Source of the DNA: Flavobacterium commune
Lineage (GTDB): Bacteria > Bacteroidota > Bacteroidia > Flavobacteriales > Flavobacteriaceae
Assembly (NCBI RefSeq): GCF_001857965.1
Contig: NZ_CP017774.1
Span: forward strand, 496,001-560,000
Direction: 5' to 3'
Length of the DNA stretch: 64,000 nucleotides
Both the position numbers and the translations under genes were made by a program. The notes beneath the pieces are model-generated. The model was not told where the DNA came from and searched no databases. It worked only from the letters and a program-made list of their open reading frames with translations. Shown here one piece after another: positions 54,985 through 63,247 of this stretch (position 1 is the stretch's first letter; every line of letters starts with the position of its first letter).

Positions 54985-56456
54985 AAATATTGTTTTAGAA
55001 ATTGTTTATCTATCAAATCAGACACTAATTTTCCCGAAATTAATGCCGGTGGAACTCCAGGCCCAGGAACGGTTAATTGTCCTGTAAAATATAAGTTACG
55101 AACTTTTTTACTCTTTAGTTTTGGTCTTAAAAAAGCTGTTTGTAATAAAGTATTCGCCATTCCGTAAGCATTTCCTTTATACGAATTGTATTGTTCTACA
55201 AAATCGTTCTTACAAAAGGATTCCTTAAATATAATATTCTCTTTAATATTTTGCTGCGTTAACTTTTCAAAGCGATCTATAATTTTGTCGAAATATGCTG
55301 AACGTAATGCTTCTGTATCATTGATTCCCGGTGCTAATGGCACTAAGAAAAACCCTGACTCCATTCCGTCCGGTGCTGCCGTTTTATCAGTCAATGATGG
55401 AAAATTAGCATAAAACAACGGTTCGACTGGCCATTGTGGTTCGTCATAAATATCTTTTGCGTGCTGGTAAAAATCAGTGTCAAAAAATAAGGCGTGATGC
55501 GAAATGTTTTCGATTTTTTTATTGAAACCTACATAAAACAACAACGACGAAGGTGCAAAAACACGAGATTCCCAATATTGCTCCGAATACATTCTATATT
55601 TTTTGTCCAATAAGCTTTCGGTGTGATGGTAATCGGCACCACTTAAAACCAAATCAGATTCAATTCTTTCTCCATTGACAACGATAGCTATGGCTGTTTT
55701 ATTTTCGACAATTATTTTTTCAATATTCGAATTGACAAAAAACTGCACTCCTAATTCGGTTGCTAAACTTTCCATAGCCCGAACCACATCAAACATTCCC
55801 GTTTTTGGATGCCAGGTTCCAAGACCAAAGTCGGCATAATTCATAAAACTATAAAAAGAAGGCGTATCAGACGGTTTGGCTCCAAGAAACAAAACGGGAA
55901 ATTCTAATATTTGAATTAATCTTTCATTCTTGAATTTCTTGCGAACATCCCGACTGATGTTGCTAAAAAACTGTCCGATTTTCTTAGTGGTTTCTACAGT
56001 GACCAATTCTAGTGGAGAAACTCCCGGACGATACACCAAATCTTTAATAGCAATATCATAATTACTTTTGGCTTCGGCTATAAATTCACGAAGCACTCTT
56101 CCACTTCCTTTTTCGATAGCTTCAAATGTGGAAACTATTTCGTCCAGATTATCGGCTATAGCTATGAACTCGTTGATTCCAAAATAAACCCTATAAGCTG
56201 GCGACAACTTTACCAGCTCATAATAATCGCTTGTCTTTTTTCCAAAATCGGCAAAAAAACGTTCAAAAACATCCGGCATCCAATACCAACTGGGTCCCAT
56301 ATCGAATGTAAAACCGTCTTTTTTTAATTGTCTTGCCCGACCACCAATGGATTCATTTTTTTCAAAAACCAAAACATCATGTCCGCTTTTTGCCAAATAA
56401 CAAGCAGCAGACAATGCGGAAAACCCTGAGCCTATAATTGTAATTTTCTTTTTCAT
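54981..56456 (-). CDS. crtI: Phytoene desaturase
   Basis: 491 residues. CrtI converts phytoene to lycopene in several dehydrogenation steps. The N-terminal FAD-binding motif KKITIIGSGFSALSAACYLAK (first 23 residues) is followed by ESIGGRARQLKKDGFTFDMGP. The C-terminal carotenoid signature YFTGQLTVPGPGVPPALISG includes the conserved NLYFTG region. The length is normal. A -7 element and possible operator lie 9-34 bases upstream, and crtB follows with a four-base overlap. It is the first gene of the crtI-crtB-crtZ-SRPBCC-photolyase set. Confidence 0.95.
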   Translation of the reverse strand: MKKKITIIGSGFSALSAACYLAKSGHDVLVFEKNESIGGRARQLKKDGFTFDMGPSWYWMPDVFERFFADFGKKTSDYYELVKLSPAYRVYFGINEFIAIADNLDEIVSTFEAIEKGSGRVLREFIAEAKSNYDIAIKDLVYRPGVSPLELVTVETTKKIGQFFSNISRDVRKKFKNERLIQILEFPVLFLGAKPSDTPSFYSFMNYADFGLGTWHPKTGMFDVVRAMESLATELGVQFFVNSNIEKIIVENKTAIAIVVNGERIESDLVLSGADYHHTESLLDKKYRMYSEQYWESRVFAPSSLLFYVGFNKKIENISHHALFFDTDFYQHAKDIYDEPQWPVEPLFYANFPSLTDKTAAPDGMESGFFLVPLAPGINDTEALRSAYFDKIIDRFEKLTQQNIKENIIFKESFCKNDFVEQYNSYKGNAYGMANTLLQTAFLRPKLKSKKVRNLYFTGQLTVPGPGVPPALISGKLVSDLIDKQFLKQYL

Positions 56457-56490
56457 TTGTTTAACAAATATACAAAAATATTAAACAAAA
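56456..56490 (-). promoter_or_regulatory. crtI promoter with -7 TATATTTG and candidate operator
   Basis: TATATTTG (56465-56472, minus strand) matches TAnnTTTG. TTTGTTTAACA (56456-56466) also lies in front of tetR. A second TTAAACAAA word lies at 56481-56489. The whole gap from MerR stop to crtI start is only 34 bases, so the operator must overlap the start of transcription. Confidence 0.45.
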
Positions 56491-57387
56491 CTATAATCTT
56501 GATGTTAATTCTGCCATAGAATTAAAAACAGACACTTTCTCTAAAAGTGTTTCCGAATTAATACAGGAAACCAAACGTCCTGTGAACCACAACTCGGTAT
56601 TTTCATCTAACAATTCGTTTACCATTTCCTGAACATACTCATTTACCTGATCTCTGTCAGGCTTTACAGTCAGGCAGGAAACATATACGATAGCATCAAA
56701 ATGTTTTTTCAAATCTTTCAAACTATCGATTGGCATACTCTCACCTAAATAAATACTTTTGTAACCTTCTAAAAGTATTTCATAATGCAAATACATTAAA
56801 CCTAATTCATGAATTTCATTCAACGGAAGTGACAACACAAAAACCTTGTCTTGCTTTTTGGGTTCTAAAAATTGTAACTTCTCGGAATTTAAAATGATTT
56901 TTTGCCTTATCAAATAGCTGATAAAATGCTCGTGAGCAGGTGAAATTGTATCCGTTTGCCACAACAAACCAATTTCATCCAAAAGAGGAATAAATACCTG
57001 ATAAAAAATTTCTTTAAATGACTTTTCTTCCGCTAACCAATTGTAAGTGTTTAAAAAAAGCTGTTGATCAAAATTCATCATCGCCATTTTAAAAGCATTA
57101 ATAGCATGATTCTTAGCATTTTTAGCTGAAATAATTTGCTTTACCAACGCCTGAATTTCTCCCTCTGAGTAATTAGCAATTTTAGAAATTTTATAACCAT
57201 ACTCATGCAAAAAAGTAATATTTAGCAGTTTCTGTAAACTAACTAAATCATACAAACGAATATTGGTATCGGTACGCATAGGCTCAAGAACCTGATACCT
57301 TTTTTCCCAAATACGAATGGTATGCGCCTTAATACCTGAAAGATTTTCAAGGTCTTTTATACTAAAAACATTTTTTATATTGTTCAT
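56491..57387 (-). CDS. MerR-family regulator with B12-photoreceptor motifs (CarH/LitR type)
   Basis: 298 residues. Residues 7-72 form the MerR winged helix (FSIKDLENLSGIKAHTIRIWEKRY). Residues about 90-165 are the helical bundle of B12-binding regulators, with W143 and E153-H154 in LLWQTDTISPAHEHF, the W-x9-EH motif that shields adenosylcobalamin. Residues 180-298 form a cobalamin-binding Rossmann-like domain: E191-I-H193-E-L-G196 is the ExHxxG axial-ligand motif and S237-C-L239 is the SxL motif. The residue after the Trp is Gln144, where T. thermophilus CarH has His132, so the lit form may differ. It probably represses carotenoid genes in the dark. The stop is 34 bases before crtI. Confidence 0.85.
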   Translation of the reverse strand: MNNIKNVFSIKDLENLSGIKAHTIRIWEKRYQVLEPMRTDTNIRLYDLVSLQKLLNITFLHEYGYKISKIANYSEGEIQALVKQIISAKNAKNHAINAFKMAMMNFDQQLFLNTYNWLAEEKSFKEIFYQVFIPLLDEIGLLWQTDTISPAHEHFISYLIRQKIILNSEKLQFLEPKKQDKVFVLSLPLNEIHELGLMYLHYEILLEGYKSIYLGESMPIDSLKDLKKHFDAIVYVSCLTVKPDRDQVNEYVQEMVNELLDENTELWFTGRLVSCINSETLLEKVSVFNSMAELTSRL

Positions 57388-57399
57388 CTATTTGAGTAT

Positions 57400-57417
57400 A
57401 TCATTAAACAAATATAC
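57400..57417 (-). promoter_or_regulatory. merR promoter with -7 TATATTTG and candidate operator
   Basis: TATATTTG (57409-57416, minus strand) is the same -7 sequence as for crtI, and ATCATTAAACA (57400-57410) equals the motif in front of tetR. I infer possible autoregulation. Confidence 0.45.
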
Positions 57418-57488
57418 GTTTTTATAATAATAAAAGAACAATAAATTAAAACATAATCAAGAGCTATTTTCAGAACAAACTATTTTTT

Positions 57489-60400
57489 TTACATATTTCG
57501 TCTATACTGACCTCCCACCTCAAACAAAGCCGAGGTAATTTGTCCTAAAGAACATATTTTAGTCGCTTCCATCAAATAACTAAATAAATTCTCATTGTTA
57601 ACCGCAGCATGTTTTATGGCTTGCAATTGTTCATTTACCTTATCCTGATTTCGTTGCTGTAAATTGTGCAGCATTTTAATCTGGTATTGCTTTTCTTCCT
57701 CAGTAGCCCTAATGACTTCGGCAGGAATGATTGTTGGCGAACCTTTAGTATTTAAAAAAGTATTTACTCCCATGATAGGCAGTTCTCCGGTATGTTTTAA
57801 ATTTTCATAATACAGACTTTCTTCCTGAATTTTAGATCGCTGATACATGGTTTCCATGGCTCCCAAAACTCCTCCCCGCTCAGAAATTTTATCGAATTCC
57901 TCCATAACTGCAACTTCTACCCAATCCGACAAGGCTTCGATTAAAAACGAACCCTGTATTGGATTTTCATTTTTAGTTAATCCAAATTCTTTATTAATAA
58001 TGAGTTGTATTGCCATTGCCCTGCGCACTGATTCTTCGGTGGGTGTAGTGATGGCTTCATCGTAAGCATTGGTATGCAAAGAATTACAATTGTCATAAAT
58101 GGCATATAAAGCCTGCAAAGTAGTTCGGATATCATTAAAATCAACTTCCTGAGCATGAAGAGAACGACCTGAGGTTTGAATGTGGTATTTCAACATTTGA
58201 ACCCGTTCATTGGCATGGTATTTATTTTTCATGGCTTTCGCCCAAATTCTGCGCGCTACCCTGCCAATTACAGCATATTCAGGATCCAATCCATTGGAAA
58301 AGAAAAAAGACAAATTAGGACCAAAGTCATTGATATCCATTCCGCGATTCAGGAAATATTCTACATAAGTAAATCCATTGGCTAAGGTGAAAGCCAATTG
58401 GGTAATGGGGTTGGCTCCGGCTTCAGCAATATGATAACCTGAAATTGAAACCGAATAAAAGTTTCGGACATCATGAGTTATAAAATACTCTTGTACGTCG
58501 CCCATCAATCGCAAGGCAAACTCAGTTGAAAAAATACAGGTATTTTGCGCCTGATCTTCTTTCAGAATATCAGCCTGAACAGTTCCACGCACTTGTGACA
58601 AAGTCCTTGCTTTTATTTCGTTATACACTTCCAAAGGCAAAACAGCATCTCCCGTTACCCCCAGAAGCATTAATCCCAATCCATTATTCCCTTCCGGCAA
58701 ATCACCCTGATAACGTGGTCTTTCAATCCCTTTATTTTCAAAAATGCGATTGATTTTCTCTTCGACCTCTTTCTCTAATTGATTAGCTTTAATATAAATT
58801 TCGCACTGTTGATCAATTGCAGCATTCATAAAAAAACCTAATACAATGGGAGCCGGACCATTAATAGTCATACTCACAGAAGTCATAGGATGAAGCAAAT
58901 CAAAGCCGGAATATAATTTTTTAGCATCGTCCAAACAGCAAACTGCAACTCCTGCATTTCCTATTTTCCCATAAATATCGGGACGTATATCAGGATCGTT
59001 ACCGTATAAAGTGACACTATCAAAAGCTGTAGATAATCGTTTGGCTAAAAATCCCGAACTCAAATAATGAAAACGTCTGTTCGTTCGTTCAGGTCCACCC
59101 TCTCCGGCAAACATTCGGGACGGATCTTCACCTTCTCTTTTAAAAGGATACAATCCGGCTGTAAAAGGAAATTCCCCCGGTACATTTTCCTGTAAAGACC
59201 ACTTTAAAATATCTCCCCAAGCCTCATATTTAGGCAGTACAACTTTGGGGATTTGAATATGAGATAAGGACTCGGTATAGGTTGTCCTGCTTATTTCTTT
59301 ATCCCTAACCTTAAAAGTGTACAGTGAATTTTTGTATTTATTTATTTTTTCATTCCAGCTGGAAATAATTTCCCAATGATACCCTTCTAAATCCTTTTTT
59401 AGCTTCTCAAACTGATTCAATAAAAGATTTATAAAAATTCGTTGGTCATTGTGTTCCACTAAAGCAGTCGGAAAAACGGAATCATCCTCAATTCCCGATT
59501 TATTGACAAGCGGTACTTTACCACAAACGCTCTCTAATGTTTTAAAAATCCCATATAATTTTTGAGCAATTTCCTGTTGGCTTTTTGTGTTTTCATCATA
59601 ATCCCGAATCGTTTCAACAATTTCAGACAGATAACGTGTTCTTTGAGGAGGAATCACATAAACTTTCTCACTAATCTCAGATTTAGCTTCAAAAGTCGAA
59701 TGTAAATTGGCTTTTGTTTTTTCGGCTATTGTATGCATAACCGCCTGATACAATCTATTCATCCCCGAATCATTAAACTGTGATGCGATAGTACCAAAAA
59801 CTGGAAGATTATCTACATCAGCATCCCAGAGATTATGATTGCGCTGAAATTGTTTTTTCACATCCCGCAATGCATCAAGAGCACCTCGTTTGTCGAATTT
59901 ATTGATCGCTACCACATCGGCAAAATCAAGCATATCGATTTTTTCAAGTTGGCTAGCAGCTCCAAACTCCGGTGTCATCACATACAAAGTCACATCGGCA
60001 TAATCTACAATCTCAGTATCAGATTGACCAATTCCTGAAGTTTCAACAATAATAATATCATATTGCGCCGCTTTTAAAACCTGAATAGCATCCTGAATGG
60101 ATTTTGACAAAGCCCTGTTGGATTCCCGGGTAGCCAATGATCGCATGTAAACCCTGGAATTATTAATAGCATTCATTCGGATTCTATCGCCTAGTAATGC
60201 GCCACCTGTTTTCCGTTTGGATGGATCAACGGAAATTATTCCGATGGTTTTCTCCGGAAAATCAATCAAAAAACGACGAACAAACTCATCCAGCAAAGAA
60301 GATTTCCCGGCACCTCCTGTTCCTGTAATTCCAAGAACAGGGATTTTACTGTTGACATTTTTTTTGGAAATCAAATCTAAAATAGGCTTAGCTACTTCAG

Positions 60401-60920
60401 GAAAATTTTCGACCGCCGAAATAATTCTTGCTATCGCTGATGCGCTTTTCGATTCAAGTAGACTTATTTCGTCATGCAATACATTCCCAATAGCGAAATC
60501 AGAATATTGGAGCAAATCATTAATCATTCCCTGCAATCCCATCTTTCTGCCATCATCAGGAGAATAAATCGCTGTAATTCCATAAGCCTGCAATTCGGCA
60601 ATTTCCGAAGGCAAAATAACACCGCCACCACCGCCAAATATCTTAATATGAGTTGCCCCATTTTGTTGAAGCAAATCAAAAATGTATTTAAAAAACTCAT
60701 TATGTCCTCCTTGGTAAGAGGTAATTGCAATGGCATTAACATCTTCCTGAATGGCCGTATTTACTATTTCGGCTGCACTTCTGTTATGTCCCAAATGAAT
60801 TACTTCCACACCACTGGCTTGCATAATTCTACGCATGATATTGATTGCCACATCATGACCGTCAAAAAGAGCCGCTGCAGTTACAATTCTTATCTTATTT
60901 TTAGGATAGTAGATTTTCAT
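57489..60920 (-). CDS. icmF: Fused isobutyryl-CoA mutase (IcmF-type)
   Basis: 1143 residues from the ATG at 60918-60920 (complement). A TTG start at 60950 is less likely. Domains: N-terminal B12-binding with the axial His22 in FDGHDVAIN, a MeaI-type P-loop GTPase ([17 protein letters not shown], about residue 205; [37 protein letters not shown]) and the C-terminal mutase barrel ([58 protein letters not shown]). This order, with small domain first, identifies the fused isobutyryl/n-butyryl-CoA mutase rather than methylmalonyl-CoA mutase. It needs adenosylcobalamin. It lies upstream of the B12-sensing regulator gene, in the same orientation. Confidence 0.92.
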   Translation of the reverse strand: MKIYYPKNKIRIVTAAALFDGHDVAINIMRRIMQASGVEVIHLGHNRSAAEIVNTAIQEDVNAIAITSYQGGHNEFFKYIFDLLQQNGATHIKIFGGGGGVILPSEIAELQAYGITAIYSPDDGRKMGLQGMINDLLQYSDFAIGNVLHDEISLLESKSASAIARIISAVENFPEVAKPILDLISKKNVNSKIPVLGITGTGGAGKSSLLDEFVRRFLIDFPEKTIGIISVDPSKRKTGGALLGDRIRMNAINNSRVYMRSLATRESNRALSKSIQDAIQVLKAAQYDIIIVETSGIGQSDTEIVDYADVTLYVMTPEFGAASQLEKIDMLDFADVVAINKFDKRGALDALRDVKKQFQRNHNLWDADVDNLPVFGTIASQFNDSGMNRLYQAVMHTIAEKTKANLHSTFEAKSEISEKVYVIPPQRTRYLSEIVETIRDYDENTKSQQEIAQKLYGIFKTLESVCGKVPLVNKSGIEDDSVFPTALVEHNDQRIFINLLLNQFEKLKKDLEGYHWEIISSWNEKINKYKNSLYTFKVRDKEISRTTYTESLSHIQIPKVVLPKYEAWGDILKWSLQENVPGEFPFTAGLYPFKREGEDPSRMFAGEGGPERTNRRFHYLSSGFLAKRLSTAFDSVTLYGNDPDIRPDIYGKIGNAGVAVCCLDDAKKLYSGFDLLHPMTSVSMTINGPAPIVLGFFMNAAIDQQCEIYIKANQLEKEVEEKINRIFENKGIERPRYQGDLPEGNNGLGLMLLGVTGDAVLPLEVYNEIKARTLSQVRGTVQADILKEDQAQNTCIFSTEFALRLMGDVQEYFITHDVRNFYSVSISGYHIAEAGANPITQLAFTLANGFTYVEYFLNRGMDINDFGPNLSFFFSNGLDPEYAVIGRVARRIWAKAMKNKYHANERVQMLKYHIQTSGRSLHAQEVDFNDIRTTLQALYAIYDNCNSLHTNAYDEAITTPTEESVRRAMAIQLIINKEFGLTKNENPIQGSFLIEALSDWVEVAVMEEFDKISERGGVLGAMETMYQRSKIQEESLYYENLKHTGELPIMGVNTFLNTKGSPTIIPAEVIRATEEEKQYQIKMLHNLQQRNQDKVNEQLQAIKHAAVNNENLFSYLMEATKICSLGQITSALFEVGGQYRRNM

Positions 60921-61008
60921 TTGAATTACAATTTCATTAATTAAGCCCAAAAATTAGTTTTATACAGAACGAATTAAGCCACTTTTTCAAAACAAAACGA
61001 TGTTTGTG

Positions 61009-61016
61009 TATCTTTG
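61009..61016 (+). promoter_or_regulatory. -7 promoter element TATCTTTG for the DUF4197 gene
   Basis: Exact TAnnTTTG match 25 bases before the ATG at 61042. Confidence 0.65.
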
Positions 61017-61041
61017 ACCAAAATCAAATACACATAAAGTT

Positions 61042-61749
61042 ATGAAAAAAATCGTATTATTCTTTATCTGCTTCACTCTAATTAGTTGTGCCGAAATGCA
61101 ACAGGTTTTAAGTCAACTGCCACAAACCGGAACTACTGGAATGATTGATATTTCGGGAGGATTAAAAGAAGCCTTGAATAACGGAATTTCAAAACAAGTA
61201 AGCAAATTGACCGCTACAGATGGTTTTTATAAAAACGAAGCTGTTAAAATCTTATTACCGGAAGAGTTAAGAAAGGTTGATACCGGGTTGAGAAGAATTG
61301 GACTCAATTCATTAGCCGATGAAGGATTAAAAGTATTGAATCGCGCTGCCGAAGATGCGGTAAAAGAAGCCACACCTATTTTTGTTGATGCGGTAAGAAA
61401 CATGTCTTTTGCCGATGCAAGAGGGATTTTGATGGGAAATGAAAGTTCAGCAACAAGCTACCTGCAAAACACTACCTCTACTTCTTTATACGGAAAATTC
61501 AATCCTGTTATAAAAAGCTCTTTTTCTAAAGTTGGTGCCGATAAAGTATGGCAAAACATCATCACTAAATACAATAGCATTCCGTTAGTAAGCAAGGTAA
61601 ATCCTGACCTGACTGACTATGTTACCAATCAGGCTATGAAAGGTGTTTTTAAAATGGTAGCGGTTGAAGAAAAGAATATCCGAACTAATATCAGTGCCAG
61701 AACATCGCCATTATTACAAAGAGTTTTTGCTTTACAGGACAAAAAATAA
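61042..61749 (+). CDS. DUF4197 lipoprotein
   Basis: 235 residues with a lipoprotein signal (MKKIVLFFICFTLISC, Cys16). The mature protein is mostly helical: GGLKEALNNGISKQVSKLT, GLRRIGLNSLADEGLKVL, LMGNESSATSYLQNTTST, and MKGVFKMVAVEEKNIRTN near the C terminus. These match DUF4197, a family of unknown function in proteobacteria and Bacteroidetes. It is probably attached to the periplasmic face of a membrane. It has its own promoter and no close partner. Confidence 0.88.
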   Translation: MKKIVLFFICFTLISCAEMQQVLSQLPQTGTTGMIDISGGLKEALNNGISKQVSKLTATDGFYKNEAVKILLPEELRKVDTGLRRIGLNSLADEGLKVLNRAAEDAVKEATPIFVDAVRNMSFADARGILMGNESSATSYLQNTTSTSLYGKFNPVIKSSFSKVGADKVWQNIITKYNSIPLVSKVNPDLTDYVTNQAMKGVFKMVAVEEKNIRTNISARTSPLLQRVFALQDKK

Positions 61750-61809
61750 AAAGCGTTAAGCACCTAAACAAACAGGCGAAACAGCATTTGTTTTATTAAA
61801 AAATAAGTT

Positions 61810-61817
61810 TAGTTTTG
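61810..61817 (+). promoter_or_regulatory. -7 promoter element TAGTTTTG for purU
   Basis: Exact TAnnTTTG match 67 bases before the ATG at 61885. The palindrome at 61844-61868 lies in the predicted leader. Confidence 0.5.
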
Positions 61818-61843
61818 AATCCTTTAGAACTTCAATAAAAATT

Positions 61844-61868
61844 GATTTCAATAGACTTTATTGAAATC
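61844..61868. promoter_or_regulatory. Palindrome in the purU leader
   Basis: GATTTCAATA-gactt-TATTGAAATC is a perfect 10-base inverted repeat with a five-base loop, 16 bases before the purU ATG. It lacks a T tract. It could be an operator or an RNA hairpin that affects translation. Confidence 0.5.
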
Positions 61869-61884
61869 ATGAAATAATTATAAA

Positions 61885-62739
61885 ATGCAAAAAATAACAA
61901 TACTTATCCATTGCGAGGATCAGAAAGGAATTATCGCTTCTGTAACCAATTATATTGCAGGAATCGAAGGAAATATCATTTATCTGGATCAGCATGTTGA
62001 CGAAAATGAAAATGTATTTTTCATGCGTTTAGAATGTGAATTCAGTACTCAAAACTGGGATTTAGAATTAATCAAAAAAGATTTCCAATCCAATCTGGCT
62101 GATAAATTCAATATGTCCTGGGAAATTTATACTCAGGAATACAAACCCAGAATGGCACTTTTTATTTCTAAATACGACCACTGTTTATATGATCTTTTAG
62201 GACGATACAGTGCCGGCGAATTACCTCTTGAAATTCCGTTAATTATTAGTAATCACGAGGATTTAAAAGGAGTTGCACAACGTTTTGACATTCCGTTTCA
62301 TTATGTTCCTTTCACTAAAGACATCAAAGAAGAAGGTGAAAAACAACAAATAGCCTTGTTGAAAGAATACAACGTCAATTTTATTGTATTAGCCCGATAC
62401 ATGCAAATTATCACACCTAAACTGATTGAGTTGTATAAAAACAGAATCATCAACATCCATCACTCGTTTTTACCGGCATTTCCCGGAGCAAAGCCCTATC
62501 ATTCGGCTTTTGCCCGTGGAGTAAAAATTATTGGTGCTACCAGTCATTATGTAACTGAGGAATTGGATGAAGGACCAATTATTGAACAAGACATTACCAG
62601 AGTTTCCCATAGTCATTCCATCGAAGATTTTATTGTAAAAGGTCGTGATTTGGAGCGCAGCGTATTGGCAAGGGCTGTAAAACTGCATGCCGAACGTAAA
62701 ACAATGGTTTACAATAACAAAACCGTTATTTTCTCTTAA
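61885..62739 (+). CDS. purU: Formyltetrahydrofolate deformylase
   Basis: 284 residues. PurU hydrolyses 10-formyl-tetrahydrofolate to formate and tetrahydrofolate, balancing one-carbon pools. An N-terminal ACT domain (ITILIHCEDQKGIIASVTNY, residues 3-22) is followed by the formyltransferase domain with NIHHSFLPAFPGAKPYHSAF and DEGPIIEQD, which contain the catalytic Asn, His and Asp. The length is normal. The predicted leader holds a palindrome. It has no genetic link to folE, although both concern folate. Confidence 0.95.
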   Translation: MQKITILIHCEDQKGIIASVTNYIAGIEGNIIYLDQHVDENENVFFMRLECEFSTQNWDLELIKKDFQSNLADKFNMSWEIYTQEYKPRMALFISKYDHCLYDLLGRYSAGELPLEIPLIISNHEDLKGVAQRFDIPFHYVPFTKDIKEEGEKQQIALLKEYNVNFIVLARYMQIITPKLIELYKNRIINIHHSFLPAFPGAKPYHSAFARGVKIIGATSHYVTEELDEGPIIEQDITRVSHSHSIEDFIVKGRDLERSVLARAVKLHAERKTMVYNNKTVIFS

Positions 62740-62834
62740 ACGCTAATCAAACTTGTTAAACACATGTTTAAATCTTAACTTATAACCAACAAAGTAATAA
62801 CATATCCTTAACAGCTTTTCCCGCTGTTATGTGG

Positions 62835-62842
62835 CATCTTTG
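62835..62842 (+). promoter_or_regulatory. -7-like element CATCTTTG of the small transcription unit
   Basis: One mismatch to TAnnTTTG. The extended word GCATCTTTGCAA equals 464-475 exactly. It is the only promoter-like site between purU and the terminator. Confidence 0.5.
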
Positions 62843-62848
62843 CAATGT

Positions 62849-62930
62849 AATGAACTGGTTATTTATTATATTTGGTTTTGGTTAGTTAAAACAAGTGCTA
62901 GTATTTTTGAATACTAGCACTTCTTTTTTT
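62849..62930 (+). ncRNA. Candidate small RNA or mini-mRNA (about 80 bases)
   Basis: Between the -7-like element and the terminator lies a transcript of about 80 bases. It could encode an 11-residue hydrophobic peptide MNWLFIIFGFG (62850-62885, stop TAG) or act as an RNA alone. There is no other gene in the interval. The 3' half is the terminator hairpin. The identity is not known and the boundaries are inferred from promoter and terminator only. Confidence 0.4.
62893..62930 (+). terminator. Strong intrinsic terminator of the small transcription unit
   Basis: AAGTGCTAGTAT pairs perfectly with ATACTAGCACTT (12 base pairs), loop of six bases, then TTCTTTTTTT. It is too far from purU, and behind an internal promoter-like element, to be explained simply as the purU terminator. 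Confidence 0.9.
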
Positions 62931-63082
62931 AAACATATAGTTTGTTCTTTTTTCTAAAAATAATATTGTTACCTCATTTTTCTTCTCCAACAAGTTTAGT
63001 ATTATTCTTAATTTTCAGCTCAAAACTCCATTAAATTACTAAACTTAACTTAAAAAACTAGGTTTTTAATATTGTCTTAATG

Positions 63083-63090
63083 TAAATTTG
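63083..63090 (+). promoter_or_regulatory. -7 promoter element TAAATTTG for the 46-residue gene
   Basis: Exact TAnnTTTG match 16 bases before the ATG at 63107. Confidence 0.6.
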
Positions 63091-63106
63091 CGAAAAATTT
63101 ACTGTT

Positions 63107-63247
63107 ATGAATGGACTTTTGAAAGAGACGAGTGAAATTGAAAAACTACAAGAAGAATTTAAAATTCTAACTCAAATAAAACAAAAAAAGACTGCTGCAA
63201 CTAAAAATGAGCAGGAAGAATTAGTTTTAGAAGAATGCGAATTATAA
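63107..63247 (+). CDS. Small acidic-basic coiled protein (46 aa)
   Basis: ATG at 63107 and TAA at 63245-63247 give 46 residues (MNGLLKETSEIEKLQEEFK and so on, ending LEECEL). Strong heptad-like E/K/L patterns predict a single amphipathic helix or coiled coil. There is no signal peptide. The promoter 16 bases upstream supports expression. Its last six bases overlap the convergent gene. I do not recognise it. Confidence 0.55.
   Translation: MNGLLKETSEIEKLQEEFKILTQIKQKKTAATKNEQEELVLEECEL

Larger units (their letters stand above)
62740..63106. other. Intergenic region with a small transcription unit
   Basis: 367 bases. They contain TAACAGC-(7)-GCTGTTA at 62809-62829, a -7-like element, an 11-codon open frame, the strong terminator at 62893-62930, an AT-rich stretch and the promoter of the next small gene. 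No tRNA or other known RNA was recognised. Confidence 0.5.

Noticed and set aside
57489..60920. Methylmalonyl-CoA mutase
   Set aside because: The domain order (B12 domain, GTPase, mutase) and the [14 protein letters not shown] block fit the fused isobutyryl-CoA mutase instead.
62809..62829. TAACAGC hairpin as purU terminator
   Set aside because: No T tract follows the seven-base stem. It may be a weak structure or operator, so it is only mentioned in the intergenic entry.
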